NCBI GenBank assembly: GCA_020860385.1
Contig: JAJBUK010000011.1
Span: 1 to 60,191, forward strand
Source of the DNA: Clostridiales bacterium
GTDB lineage: Bacteria > Bacillota > Clostridia > Oscillospirales > Oscillospiraceae
DNA: 60,191 bases
Reading direction: 5' to 3'
Under the pieces are notes generated by a model. The model saw only the letters and a program-made list of their open reading frames with translations. It was not told the DNA's origin and made no database searches. Both the position numbers and the translations under genes were made by a program. The first letter of the stretch is position 1. Every line of letters begins with the position of its first letter. Positions 24,641-32,496 of the stretch are shown piece after piece.

Positions 24641-25969
24641 ATGAGCTATCAATCTGACCGAAAGCTGGAAAACGTCTATACGCTGCAACATTATTGCTCG
24701 CTGTACCACAGACCGGTGCAGCCCAAGGACTATGCGTCGGTGGCCGCCACACAGAACCGGAAGGTACACGCCCTGATGGAGGCGGCCTGGAACGTTCCGT
24801 TCTACCGGGCGCGGTTTGAAGCCAGCGGCACCACACCGGAGGACTATCACACCGCCGCCGACCTGTACAAGTTCCCTGTGCTGACCAAGGCTGACCTCCG
24901 CACCTGGATGGATGAGGAGGCGGCCCAGCACCCGGAGAAGTATCAATACTGGCACGTCGCCCCCACCTCCGGCTCCACCGGCGCGCCGCTGCGCACCCTG
25001 TTCTCCCCCAAGGAGAACGCCTGGGTCACCGCCAACTGGCTGCGGGTGCTGTCCCTCCCCGGCTACAACCCCTTCACCGGCAAGACCATGTGCCGCCCCA
25101 ACACCCTCCACGGCGGCGGTAGCGGGGAGGACTCCATCATCCAGCGGGTGGGTATCCTCCGGCGGAAGCAGATGTCCGACGCCCTGAAGCACCACATGAC
25201 CAGCGCTCAGCTCCTCCAGGAAATCAACGATTACCAGCCCGACTTCCTGTATAACCACACCAATGTGCTGGTGCGCATCGCCGCCTATGCGAAGAAGCAC
25301 AACGTTCCGGTTCACCAGCCCAAGTTCTACACCCCCATCAGCGAGGGCATTGACGATTCTTCCCGTGCGCTGCTGAAGGAGGTCTTTGGCCCCGGCCTGA
25401 TGGATTCCTACGGCCTCAGCGAGACGGGGGCCTGCATCTCCCGCGTACCCGGCCAGGAGGACTACCAGGTGAACAGCGACACCCATGTGGTGAACATCTA
25501 CAACGCCACCCTCTCCGGCCCCGCCGACAACGGCCCCGCCGTCATCACCCCTCTGTTCAAAACCGACCTGCCCCTCATCAACTACGTCTCCGGCGACAGC
25601 ATGGATACCTACCTCCAGGGCGGCCTGCGCTTTGTGAAGCGCATCAAGGGCCGCATGAACGATGTTATCCGCCACAAGGACGGCTCTGTGACCGAGTGGG
25701 GCAACGTGGCCGTGGTGATGAACTACATCCTGGAGGTGGTGCAGTACCGTATGGTGCAGGAGGACTATGAAAACATTACCCTTTTGATGGTGCGCAATCC
25801 CTCCGTCCCGGAGAGTGAGCAGCCCAGGGTGGAGGCTGCCATCCAGGAAAAGCTGGGGGCCGTCCTTCGCGGCGAGTTTACCCTGGCCTTCCGATGGATG
25901 GAGGAGATTCCTGAGGACCCCAACGGCAAGCTGCGCATCATCGTCAGCAAGATTCCTAAGAATGGCTGA
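24641..25969 (+). CDS. CapK/PaaK-like adenylate-forming enzyme
   Basis: The 442-residue protein belongs to the phenylacetate-CoA ligase / coenzyme F390 synthetase-like group of the ANL superfamily. Visible motifs are the phosphate loop HVAPTSGSTGAP, DSYGLSETGACISRV, the hinge RIKGRMNDVIRHKDG, and NGKLRIIVSKIPKNG with the catalytic lysine near the C-terminus. Homologs called CapK occur in capsule and surface-polysaccharide loci. It would activate a carboxylic acid as an acyl-AMP, possibly to acylate the sugar. No carrier protein gene or acyltransferase is present, so the acceptor is unknown. It lies 39 bases after the ATP-grasp gene. Confidence 0.85.
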   Translation: MSYQSDRKLENVYTLQHYCSLYHRPVQPKDYASVAATQNRKVHALMEAAWNVPFYRARFEASGTTPEDYHTAADLYKFPVLTKADLRTWMDEEAAQHPEKYQYWHVAPTSGSTGAPLRTLFSPKENAWVTANWLRVLSLPGYNPFTGKTMCRPNTLHGGGSGEDSIIQRVGILRRKQMSDALKHHMTSAQLLQEINDYQPDFLYNHTNVLVRIAAYAKKHNVPVHQPKFYTPISEGIDDSSRALLKEVFGPGLMDSYGLSETGACISRVPGQEDYQVNSDTHVVNIYNATLSGPADNGPAVITPLFKTDLPLINYVSGDSMDTYLQGGLRFVKRIKGRMNDVIRHKDGSVTEWGNVAVVMNYILEVVQYRMVQEDYENITLLMVRNPSVPESEQPRVEAAIQEKLGAVLRGEFTLAFRWMEEIPEDPNGKLRIIVSKIPKNG

Positions 25970-25991
25970 CGCGCATTGACAGGAGAACCCT

Positions 25992-26351
25992 ATGATCGAT
26001 GAATTTTTATCCAAGAAACGCAACGTTTATATCCTGGCGTTTATCGCCATCTTTTTTGAGAGCCTGACCTCCCCCTGCCTGAAAATGGGGGGGAAGTACG
26101 ACTTCCTCTCCCTGCCCTACCTGGCCTGGTTCGGCGTGGCAGTGGCGCTGCTGGCAGGCTACGCCGTGGTGTGGCAGCTGATTTTGGAGCGCCTGCCCCT
26201 GACCACCGCCTACCTGCGCAAGGGCATCAGCTATATTCTGGTGTTCATCTGGGCTGCCCTGCTGTTCCAGGAGGTCATTACGGTGCAGCAGATTGTGGGC
26301 ATTATCGTGATTATTATTGGAATGGTGGTGAGCATGAGCGATGGATTCTAG
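25992..26351 (+). CDS. SMR/EamA-type small membrane protein (half-flippase A, ArnE/F-like)
   Basis: The 119-residue protein has four predicted membrane helices and the small multidrug resistance pattern: FIAIFFESLTSPCLKMGGKYDF at the first helix with its conserved Glu, then LPLTTAYLRKGISYILVFIWAALLFQEVIT. ArnE and ArnF are an SMR-type pair that flips undecaprenyl-phosphate-aminoarabinose. The last 11 bases overlap the next gene, so the two are almost certainly made as a heterodimer. It is 22 bases downstream of the CapK-like gene. A drug-efflux role is possible but does not suit the context. Confidence 0.85.
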   Translation: MIDEFLSKKRNVYILAFIAIFFESLTSPCLKMGGKYDFLSLPYLAWFGVAVALLAGYAVVWQLILERLPLTTAYLRKGISYILVFIWAALLFQEVITVQQIVGIIVIIIGMVVSMSDGF

Positions 26352-26703
26352 CGTCTTTACCGCCAGCGTCTGCTACGGCTGCGCATTTATCTCCGTGCTG
26401 GTGTCCTCCGCCAGCCAAATCCTGCTGAAGCAGCAGGCCAATGACGAGACGAAACGGAAGGGATTCATCTGGAAGTTCCTGAACTGGCGGGTCATCGTGG
26501 CCTATGGGTTTCTGTTCCTGTCCCTGGCGCTGAACCAGGTTGCGCTGATTCAGGTGCCCGTCTCCGTGCTGCCCTGCATCACCGCCACCAGCTTCCTGTG
26601 GATTTTCCTGTTCAGCGCCCTCTTTTTGAAGGAGAAGCCCACCCGGCGCAAGGTGCTGGGGGTCATTATCATCCTGGCAGGCGTTGCCATTTCCAGACTG
26701 TAA
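26341..26703 (+). CDS. SMR/EamA-type small membrane protein (half-flippase B, ArnE/F-like)
   Basis: The 120-residue partner also has four membrane helices, including SVLVSSASQILLKQQAND and a Pro-Val-Ser-Val-Leu-Pro segment followed by FLWIFLFSALFLKEKPTRRKVLG, typical of the third and fourth helices of SMR and EamA proteins. It lacks the first-helix Glu seen in its partner, so the two halves are not equivalent. Its start lies inside the preceding gene, showing translational coupling. It probably forms the lipid-sugar flippase with the preceding protein. Confidence 0.85.
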   Translation: MDSSVFTASVCYGCAFISVLVSSASQILLKQQANDETKRKGFIWKFLNWRVIVAYGFLFLSLALNQVALIQVPVSVLPCITATSFLWIFLFSALFLKEKPTRRKVLGVIIILAGVAISRL

Positions 26704-26721
26704 TTGTAAGGAGGCCATCTC

Positions 26722-27846
26722 ATGGCACAAGAAAAGGTAAATCTGCACACCCAGAATCTGGTCGCTGCCATCCAATCCTTCAAGGCGGAGCAGAGCCAGG
26801 AGCATAACCAGGCGCTGACTTTGGCCCTGACCGACCCGGCGGTGCGCTTTCTCCTGCCCCTGGGGGAGGACGGGAAGAGCATTATGATGCTGAACACCCC
26901 GGACGGGCGGCGCTTCTTCCCCGCCTACACCAGCGGGGCCGAGGCCCAGAAGAACAAGCTGCTGACGAAGAAGAGCCGGGCCATCGCCGCCACGTTGGAG
27001 CGCTATGGGGAGCTGCTGGAGCAGAATGAATCGGTCGTCGGCCTCATCATCGACCCCCAGGGGCTGAACTTCCCCCTGACGCGGGAGACGGTGCTGAAGC
27101 TTCGCCTGCCCAAGCTGGACAACAGCAGGGTGCTGGACGCCATCGCCGCCTGGAAGGAGGACAAGAGCCAGGAGCACAGCGTGCAAATCACCTTGGCTCT
27201 CCTGGAGGACGAGACCCGCTTCCTGATGCCCATGGGAGCCGGGGGCAAGGGCGTCCTGATGCTGAAAAACCCGGAGGGGAAGCAGTTCCTGGCGGCCTAC
27301 ACCAGCCTGGAGGAGGCCCGGAAGGACCCCTCCGTTACGGAGGAAAACCGCCTGACCGCTCTGAACCTGGCGGGCTACAGCGCCCTACTGGAGAAGGCGG
27401 AGGCCATCAGCGGCGTCGTCATCGACCCCCGCTCCGTCAACTTCGCCCTGTCCAGAGACATGGTGCTGCGCCTCAAGGCCCAGAAGGAGGCTCAGGACAA
27501 GCTGCCGAAAGGCCCCATGAAGGTAATGACCCCCAAGGAGACCATTCAGAACGACATGACCAGGGCCGTGGGCAAGGAATTGTACAAAATCCCAGAGGTG
27601 GACTCCTGCTACCTCCGCATCACTCAGCGGGGCGAGGGGGAGGAGGCCGTCCGGGGCTGGCTCTTCGTGGTGGAATACTACGGGGAGGACTATGCCGGCG
27701 TCTGCCGCACCATCTTTGAAACCTGCAAGCCCTTCCTGAACTCGGAGGATACCCGGGTGGAGTTCACCCAGTTGGACAGCGAGCTGGGCCAGCAGGTCAC
27801 GCAGCAGGGCGACCCCTTCTTCCGCCGCCAAATGCTGTGGGTGTGA
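26722..27846 (+). CDS. SseB-family protein with tandem SseB N-terminal domains
   Basis: The 374-residue soluble protein has two copies of the SseB N-terminal domain (about 8-127 and 133-252). Each has a pattern like LALTDPAVRFLLPLGEDGKSIMMLNTPDGRRFFPAYTS, then a segment ending in GLIIDPQGLNFPLTRE or GVVIDPRSVNFALSRD. A C-terminal domain (about 265-374) resembles the SseB C-terminus. SseB was named for serine sensitivity in E. coli; its biochemical role is not established. It is the last gene of the sugar operon (19 bases after the flippase) and may be an accessory or chaperone-like factor. Confidence 0.85.
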   Translation: MAQEKVNLHTQNLVAAIQSFKAEQSQEHNQALTLALTDPAVRFLLPLGEDGKSIMMLNTPDGRRFFPAYTSGAEAQKNKLLTKKSRAIAATLERYGELLEQNESVVGLIIDPQGLNFPLTRETVLKLRLPKLDNSRVLDAIAAWKEDKSQEHSVQITLALLEDETRFLMPMGAGGKGVLMLKNPEGKQFLAAYTSLEEARKDPSVTEENRLTALNLAGYSALLEKAEAISGVVIDPRSVNFALSRDMVLRLKAQKEAQDKLPKGPMKVMTPKETIQNDMTRAVGKELYKIPEVDSCYLRITQRGEGEEAVRGWLFVVEYYGEDYAGVCRTIFETCKPFLNSEDTRVEFTQLDSELGQQVTQQGDPFFRRQMLWV

Positions 27847-27862
27847 CCCATTCTAAATTGCA

Positions 27863-27899
27863 AAAAAACGCTCCCACCCCAAACGGGGTGGGAGCGTTT
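27863..27899. terminator. bidirectional terminator between the sugar operon and hup
   Basis: A perfect 15-bp stem (27866-27880 with 27885-27899, AAAC loop) has A and T tracts inside both arms. It ends the eight-gene plus-strand operon and the minus-strand spoVB-mazG-hup operon. Confidence 0.92.
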
Positions 27900-27902
27900 G
27901 CG

Positions 27903-28199
27903 TTACCCTTCCTCGGCATCCGCGCCGGGGTTTACCATGCCCTTGAGCAGCTTGCCTGCCTTGAACTGCACCACCCGATGGGCGGGTACCTCCACCGGTT
28001 CCCCGGTGGACAGGTTGCGGCCCAAGTGGGCGGCCCGCTCCTTGGTCAGGAAGGTACCGAAGCCTGTCAACTGCACCTTGCCCTCCTCGGCCAGCGTCCG
28101 GCTGATAATACCCAGGGCGGCATCCAGGGCGGCGGCGGCGTCCTTATTGGTCAGGCCGGTTTCCGCAGCCACAGCTTTAATCAGTTCCGTCTTGGTCAT
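27903..28199 (-). CDS. hup: HU-family DNA-binding protein
   Basis: The 98-residue protein is a typical HU: MTKTELIKAVAAETGLTNKDAAAALDAALGII, then VQLTGFGTFLTKERAAHLGRNLSTGEPVEVPAHRVVQFKAGKLLKGMVN, with the DNA-contacting arm rather divergent and an acidic tail. It compacts and bends DNA as a dimer. The ATG at 28199 has GGAGAGGG upstream, and its first bases lie inside the end of mazG (23-base overlap), so it is translated with mazG. The spoVB-mazG-hup order is common in Clostridia, but there hup is usually followed by rqcP/yabP; here a terminator ends the unit. Confidence 0.95.
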   Translation of the reverse strand: MTKTELIKAVAAETGLTNKDAAAALDAALGIISRTLAEEGKVQLTGFGTFLTKERAAHLGRNLSTGEPVEVPAHRVVQFKAGKLLKGMVNPGADAEEG

Positions 28200-29001
28200 T
28201 TGCGTCCCTCTCCTTTGCTTTTGCGTTATCCCAAAGTTTAACCAGTTCTGCGGAAGATATGTCCCGAAGGTCGGCATCTCCTACAGATTGCTCCATAGCT
28301 GCGAAGCGACGGATAAACTTCTCCGTGGCGGCGTGGAGCAGGGCCTCCGGATCCTCCCCGGCGTACCTGGCCACGTTGACGGCGGCAAAGAGCAAATCCC
28401 CCAGCTCCTCCGCCAGCCGCTCCCGGCCCTCCTGGTTTGCCACGGCGGCCTGCACCTCCTGGGCCTCCTCCGTCACCTTGCTCACGGCGTCCTCCAGGCA
28501 GGCCCACTGGAAGCCGGCCTTGGCCGCCTTCTTCTGCACCTTCTCCGCCCGCCACAGGGCCGGCAGGGTGCGGGCCACGGCGTTCAGCGTGTCGGTATAG
28601 GTGGTCTGATGCTTCTCCTGGCGCTTCAGCGCGTCCCAGTTTTGCAGCACCTCCCCTGTGCCGGAGACCGCCGTCTCCCCAAAGACGTGGGGGTGGCGGA
28701 AAATCATCTTTTTCGCGCCGCAGTCGGCCACGTCGTCCAGGTCGAAGTGGCCCGCGTCCGCCTCAATGTCCGCGTGGAACACCACCTGGAGCAGCACGTC
28801 CCCCAGCTCCTCCTCCATGCCGGGGAGGCTCTCCTGGTCGATGGCCTCGGCCAGCTCACAGCACTCCTCCAGCAAATCCCGGCGGATGGACTGATGAGTC
28901 TGCTCCTGGTCCCAGGGGCAGCCGCCCTCGTGGCGGAGGATGTGAATGATTGCCCGGAAGTCCTCCAGGGTGTAACGGTCTTTCTGGGGAAAGTCTACCA
29001 T
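28177..29001 (-). CDS. mazG: nucleoside triphosphate pyrophosphohydrolase MazG
   Basis: The 274-residue protein has two MazG domains: an N-terminal one with GGCPWDQEQTHQSIRRDLLEECCELAEAI and EELGDVLLQVVFHADI, and a second with KVTEEAQEVQAAVANQEGRERLAEELGDLLFAAVNVARY. The EExxE and ExxD metal ligands are present in both. MazG hydrolyses NTPs to NMP and PPi for nucleotide-pool cleaning. It is the short form, without the YabN methylase domain fused at the front in Bacillus. The ATG at 29001 is chosen (GAGAGAAG upstream) over an in-frame TTG at 29022. It overlaps hup downstream. Confidence 0.94.
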   Translation of the reverse strand: MVDFPQKDRYTLEDFRAIIHILRHEGGCPWDQEQTHQSIRRDLLEECCELAEAIDQESLPGMEEELGDVLLQVVFHADIEADAGHFDLDDVADCGAKKMIFRHPHVFGETAVSGTGEVLQNWDALKRQEKHQTTYTDTLNAVARTLPALWRAEKVQKKAAKAGFQWACLEDAVSKVTEEAQEVQAAVANQEGRERLAEELGDLLFAAVNVARYAGEDPEALLHAATEKFIRRFAAMEQSVGDADLRDISSAELVKLWDNAKAKERDANDQDGTD

Positions 29002-29018
29002 GATTGCAATCTTCTCTC

Positions 29019-30626
29019 TCAATGAATGTGCAGGAGCCTGCTGATTTTGTCCCCCTTGGGCATCAGGCTCATATCGTCCTTCGTCAGCGTCCCCAGCAGG
29101 AGCAGCAGGGCGAAGTACACCACCACCGCCACCAGAATGGCGGCCAACAGGCTGACGGTGTTCCCCGCCACCCGGCTGACCATGCCATAAACCGCCCAGG
29201 CCGCCGCCCCCATGACGATGGCGGAAATCAGCGGCTTTGCCAGCAGGCTGGCATAGGAGGGGCAGCCCCGGACGATGCGCCGGACGATGCAGAGATCCAG
29301 CGTGGCCACGATGGCGTAGCAGATGCAGGTGCCCACCGGGGAGCCGTAGATGTTGATGCTGGCGCTGCCTACCATCACATAGTCAAAAATCACCATCAGG
29401 ATACCGCCAATCAGCATGGTGACGATGGGCAGATTCAGGATGCCGTGGCTCTGCATGATGCTGTTGCACACCAAGGTCAGGCAGACGAAGATAGAGGCCA
29501 CCCCCAGGATGGAGAGGATGGTGCCCGCCACCTCCAGGTCGTAGCTGGGGAACAGCAGCTGGACGATGGGCTTCCCCAGCACCAGCATACCGATGCCACA
29601 GGGGAAGGCCAGGATGCCCGCCATTTTCAGGGAGGAGCCCACCACCTTGGCCGCCCCCTTCTTATCCTTCCGGGTGAAGCACACCGTCACCGCCGGAATC
29701 ACCGACGCGGTGATAGCCACCATCAGGGAGGAGGGGATTTGATACACCGTCTGGACGATGTTATAGTTGCCCATCAGGGAGGTGGCGGCGTCCTCCGTCA
29801 GCATCAGTCCGGCGTTTTGCAGCCGTCCCATGACGATGGAGTTATCCACTGCCGTGATGATGGAGGTGGCGGAAGAGGTCAGGGTGATGGGCACCGCCAG
29901 CTGCAAACAGGTTTTCAGGATGCGCTGATTGCTGCTGACCGTCCGGTCTGTCCCTTCCGGCTCCTGCCGCCGATAGTGGAGAAATTCCACCACCATATAC
30001 ACGAGAGCCACCAGCTCCGAAACGGTGACGCCCACAATGGCGCCTGCCGCGCCCACATAGTCCTCCATGCCCAGCACCTGCATCAGGTACCAGGCCAGAG
30101 TCAGGCCCACCACCAGCTTGAACAGGGCCTCCAAAATCTGGCTCACCGAGGAGGGGGTCATGTTCTGATGCCCCTGGGCGTAGCCCCGGAAGCAGGCCAG
30201 GCCGCACACCAGGGCCACCGAGGGGGCCAGGGCCCGCATACTCAGGGCGGACTTGCTGTTGTTCATCAGCCCGGCGAAGGTGTCCGCCGCGAAGAACATG
30301 ACCAGGGAGCAGAGGATGCCGATGGCCATGAAGAACACAAAGCTGATGCGGAACACCTTGTGGGCCTCCCGCTGCCGCCCCAGGGCGGTGGCCTGGGAAA
30401 TCATCTTGGACAGGGCCACCGGAATGCCTGCCGTGGAAATCATCAGCAGGATGTTGAAGATGTTAAAGGCCGCCGTAAAGTCCGCGTAGCCGCTGGAGCC
30501 CAGGATATTGCCCAGCGGAATCTTGTAAAACATACTGATGATTTTGACGAGCACGATGCCCCCCGCCAGGATGGCCGCCCCTCCGAAGAAGGACGTGGAC
30601 TTTTGCTGCTGTTTCTGCTCAGACAT
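29019..30626 (-). CDS. SpoVB/YabM-like polysaccharide lipid flippase (MOP superfamily)
   Basis: The 535-residue protein has about 14 membrane helices. The start GGAAILAGGIVLVKIISMFYKIPLGNILGSSGYADF and ISTAGIPVALSKMISQATA match the SpoVB/MurJ-like group of the polysaccharide transporter family. Members move lipid-linked cell-wall or cortex precursors across the membrane. In Bacillus the neighbouring yabM-yabN pair is the equivalent of this gene and mazG. It is the first gene of the spoVB-mazG-hup operon, with the promoter at 30752-30780 and AAGGAGC before the ATG. A vegetative rather than sporulation role is possible. Confidence 0.88.
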   Translation of the reverse strand: MSEQKQQQKSTSFFGGAAILAGGIVLVKIISMFYKIPLGNILGSSGYADFTAAFNIFNILLMISTAGIPVALSKMISQATALGRQREAHKVFRISFVFFMAIGILCSLVMFFAADTFAGLMNNSKSALSMRALAPSVALVCGLACFRGYAQGHQNMTPSSVSQILEALFKLVVGLTLAWYLMQVLGMEDYVGAAGAIVGVTVSELVALVYMVVEFLHYRRQEPEGTDRTVSSNQRILKTCLQLAVPITLTSSATSIITAVDNSIVMGRLQNAGLMLTEDAATSLMGNYNIVQTVYQIPSSLMVAITASVIPAVTVCFTRKDKKGAAKVVGSSLKMAGILAFPCGIGMLVLGKPIVQLLFPSYDLEVAGTILSILGVASIFVCLTLVCNSIMQSHGILNLPIVTMLIGGILMVIFDYVMVGSASINIYGSPVGTCICYAIVATLDLCIVRRIVRGCPSYASLLAKPLISAIVMGAAAWAVYGMVSRVAGNTVSLLAAILVAVVVYFALLLLLGTLTKDDMSLMPKGDKISRLLHIH

Positions 30627-30751
30627 ATGCTATGCTCCTTGCTGTTTCAATCACTGCGCCGCAGACGGCTGCCTCTTCCAGTTTATCCCAAACCGGGGCA
30701 AAAAAGACATCCCATTCCAGGCTGTGCGCCCCCCCAAAATATATCTATGAC

Positions 30752-30780
30752 ATTTTAACGCGTCCTGCCTGAAAAATCAA
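30752..30780 (-). promoter_or_regulatory. predicted promoter of spoVB-mazG-hup
   Basis: Minus-strand TTGATT (30780-30775), 17 bases, then TAAAAT (30757-30752). Confidence 0.6.
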
Positions 30781-30791
30781 CGGTTTCCGGG

Positions 30792-30816
30792 AAAAAAGCG
30801 GCGTTTTCCCGCCCGT
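30792..30816 (-). terminator. weak terminator after the mutY-linked membrane gene
   Basis: On the minus strand a short GGCG/CGCC stem right after the stop codon is followed by GCTTTTTT. The stem is only about 4-5 bp. Confidence 0.4.
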
Positions 30817-31317
30817 TCAAAACCACTTTTTCAGCCGTTTGCGGAACACCCGCACCAGCCGGGGCAGCAGCAGCCTGTCCTCCACCCAGAACAGGGCGTT
30901 GCCGAAGACCAGCATGACCCCCAGCAGCCAGGGCTGGAGCAGCTCCTCCTCCGGCCCCAGGAAGGGGATCAGCGCCGCATAGGTGGCCACGGCGGAACCG
31001 TTGAACAGGGCCAGCTTTGCCAGCAGCCCGCCCAGCCGGGGCAGGCGGTCCAGGTGGGGCTTCACCGCCGGGTACCAGCCGAAAATGGTCAGGTAGACCA
31101 CGGACAGTTCCCGATCCGTCACCAGCAGCAGGGCCAGCAGGCCGGTGGCCAGCCACATGGTCAGCGCCGTTTTCGTGCCGTAGGCCTCCTGCACCATGGC
31201 CACCAGCAGCGGGGCGGCGTAGGTGCCCACACCGGTGAAGCCCAGCGTCAGCATCAGCACCACCCCCAGGGCCGTCAGCAGGGAGCAGCGGGCCAGGACC
31301 CGGGTCTGCCGCCTCAT
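30817..31317 (-). CDS. integral membrane protein, unknown function
   Basis: The 166-residue protein has about five membrane helices, beginning RVLARCSLLTALGVVLMLTLGFTGVGTYAAPLLVAMV. The conserved-looking FGWYPAVKPHLDRLPRLGGLLAKLALFN follows, and the tail is strongly basic (RLVRVFRKRLKKWF). It resembles uncharacterised Oscillospiraceae membrane proteins with a YYPxxK motif and loosely the substrate-binding subunits of ECF transporters, but I cannot assign it. The ATG at 31317 overlaps the mutY stop (ATGA), so it is translationally coupled to mutY. Confidence 0.75.
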   Translation of the reverse strand: MRRQTRVLARCSLLTALGVVLMLTLGFTGVGTYAAPLLVAMVQEAYGTKTALTMWLATGLLALLLVTDRELSVVYLTIFGWYPAVKPHLDRLPRLGGLLAKLALFNGSAVATYAALIPFLGPEEELLQPWLLGVMLVFGNALFWVEDRLLLPRLVRVFRKRLKKWF

Positions 31318-32393
31318 AGTTCCCACGCTTCCCGGGCTTCCGTCTGCCGGAGCTGCCCTTCCACGCAGGCCCGGAAGCCGTCAAAGGCGTTGGGGATGGG
31401 GTAGCGCTCTTCCAGCGCCGCCCGGTCTGCCCACACCCAGCCCTCCGGCAGCGCCTCCCCGGATGGGAATACCTGCACCGACTGCATATGCCACTCGATA
31501 TGGGTGAAGATGTGCTTGGCCCTGGGGCCGTCCAGGGTGGCGGCGTCTGCCATGTCCCATTGGGCCAGGGCGTCCTCCCGGTCGTCCGTCACGTTGGGGA
31601 ACTCCCACAGGCCCCGGAGGAGGCCCTTATCCGGCCTGCGCCGAAGGGCCACCTTCCCCGCCCGGAAAATCAGGTACACCGTCCGCCCCTCCACCTTCCG
31701 CTGCTTTTTGGGGGGCTTCATCGGCAGGGCGTCGATTGTTCCCTCCCGGCGGGCGGCGCACAGCGTCTGCCACGGGCAGCGTTCACACTCCGGCGCGCCG
31801 TTGGGCAGGCAGACCAGCGCCCCCAGTTCCATCAGCGCTTGGTTGAAGGCCCCCGGCAGGTTTTGAGGCATGACCGCCGCCAGGGCGGAACGGATGCGGG
31901 CTTTCGTCTCCGGCTTCGTGATGTCTCCGGTATCCCCGGTGAGGCGGGTGACTACCCGCAGCACGTTGCCGTCCACGGCGGGCACCGCCTCCCCAAAGGC
32001 GATGGAGGCGATGGCCCCGGCGGTGTACTCCCCCACACCGGCCAGGGTCAGCAGTTCCCTGTAGGTATCAGGGAACACGCCGCCCCGATCATAGACGATT
32101 TGCCGGGCCGCCTTTTGCAGGTTCCGCGCCCGGTTGTAGTACCCCAGGCCCTGCCACAGCTTCAGCAGCTCGTCCTCCTCCGCGTCGGCCAGCGCCTCCA
32201 CCGTGGGCAGCGCCGCCATGAAGCGGGCGAAGTAGCCCAGCACCGCCGCCACCCTGGTCTGCTGGAGCATGATTTCCGACACCCACACCCGGTAAGGGGT
32301 GGGGTCGCTCCGCCAAGGCAGTTCCCTGGCGTTGTCGTGAAACCAGCTTATGAGGGGAAACACCGCCGGGCGCAGCCGTTCTTCCAAATCCAT
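31314..32393 (-). CDS. mutY: adenine DNA glycosylase MutY
   Basis: The 359-residue enzyme removes adenine mispaired with 8-oxoguanine. It has the catalytic Glu in VSEIMLQQTRV, the helix-hairpin-helix with LLTLAGVGEYTAGAIASIAFG, the catalytic Asp in VDGNVLRV, and the 4Fe-4S cysteines in a C-x7-C-x2-C-x5-C pattern (CLPNGAPECERCPWQTLC), the spacing common in Firmicutes. The C-terminal NUDIX-like 8-oxoG recognition domain (about 225-345) is complete. A clean promoter (32421-32449) and GGAGG ribosome binding site precede it. It shares a divergent intergenic region with tRNA-Leu. Confidence 0.96.
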   Translation of the reverse strand: MDLEERLRPAVFPLISWFHDNARELPWRSDPTPYRVWVSEIMLQQTRVAAVLGYFARFMAALPTVEALADAEEDELLKLWQGLGYYNRARNLQKAARQIVYDRGGVFPDTYRELLTLAGVGEYTAGAIASIAFGEAVPAVDGNVLRVVTRLTGDTGDITKPETKARIRSALAAVMPQNLPGAFNQALMELGALVCLPNGAPECERCPWQTLCAARREGTIDALPMKPPKKQRKVEGRTVYLIFRAGKVALRRRPDKGLLRGLWEFPNVTDDREDALAQWDMADAATLDGPRAKHIFTHIEWHMQSVQVFPSGEALPEGWVWADRAALEERYPIPNAFDGFRACVEGQLRQTEAREAWEL

Positions 32394-32420
32394 TCCGCTT
32401 ACCTCCTGCCTGTTCCCCCT

Positions 32421-32449
32421 ATTATATCTGCCCGGAGAGGAAAATGCAA
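32421..32449 (-). promoter_or_regulatory. sigma-A promoter of mutY
   Basis: Minus-strand TTGCAT (32449-32444), 17 bases, then TATAAT (32426-32421), about 28 bases before the start codon. Confidence 0.82.
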
Positions 32450-32454
32450 TGCCG

Positions 32455-32484
32455 TTGACAAATCAGGGCGCTTTATGCTACAAT
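32455..32484 (+). promoter_or_regulatory. promoter of tRNA-Leu
   Basis: TTGACA (32455-32460), 18 bases, then TACAAT (32479-32484), about 57 bases upstream of the mature tRNA 5' end. Confidence 0.8.
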
Positions 32485-32496
32485 AAAGCCTGCAAA

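Noticed and set aside
23429..26023. 864-codon minus-strand open frame
   Set aside because: Antisense to the ATP-grasp and CapK-like genes, composed of GC-rich shadow sequence with no recognisable motif.
29004..30758. 584-codon plus-strand open frame
   Set aside because: Antisense to spoVB; its translation is a His/Gln/Gly-rich artefact of high-GC coding DNA.
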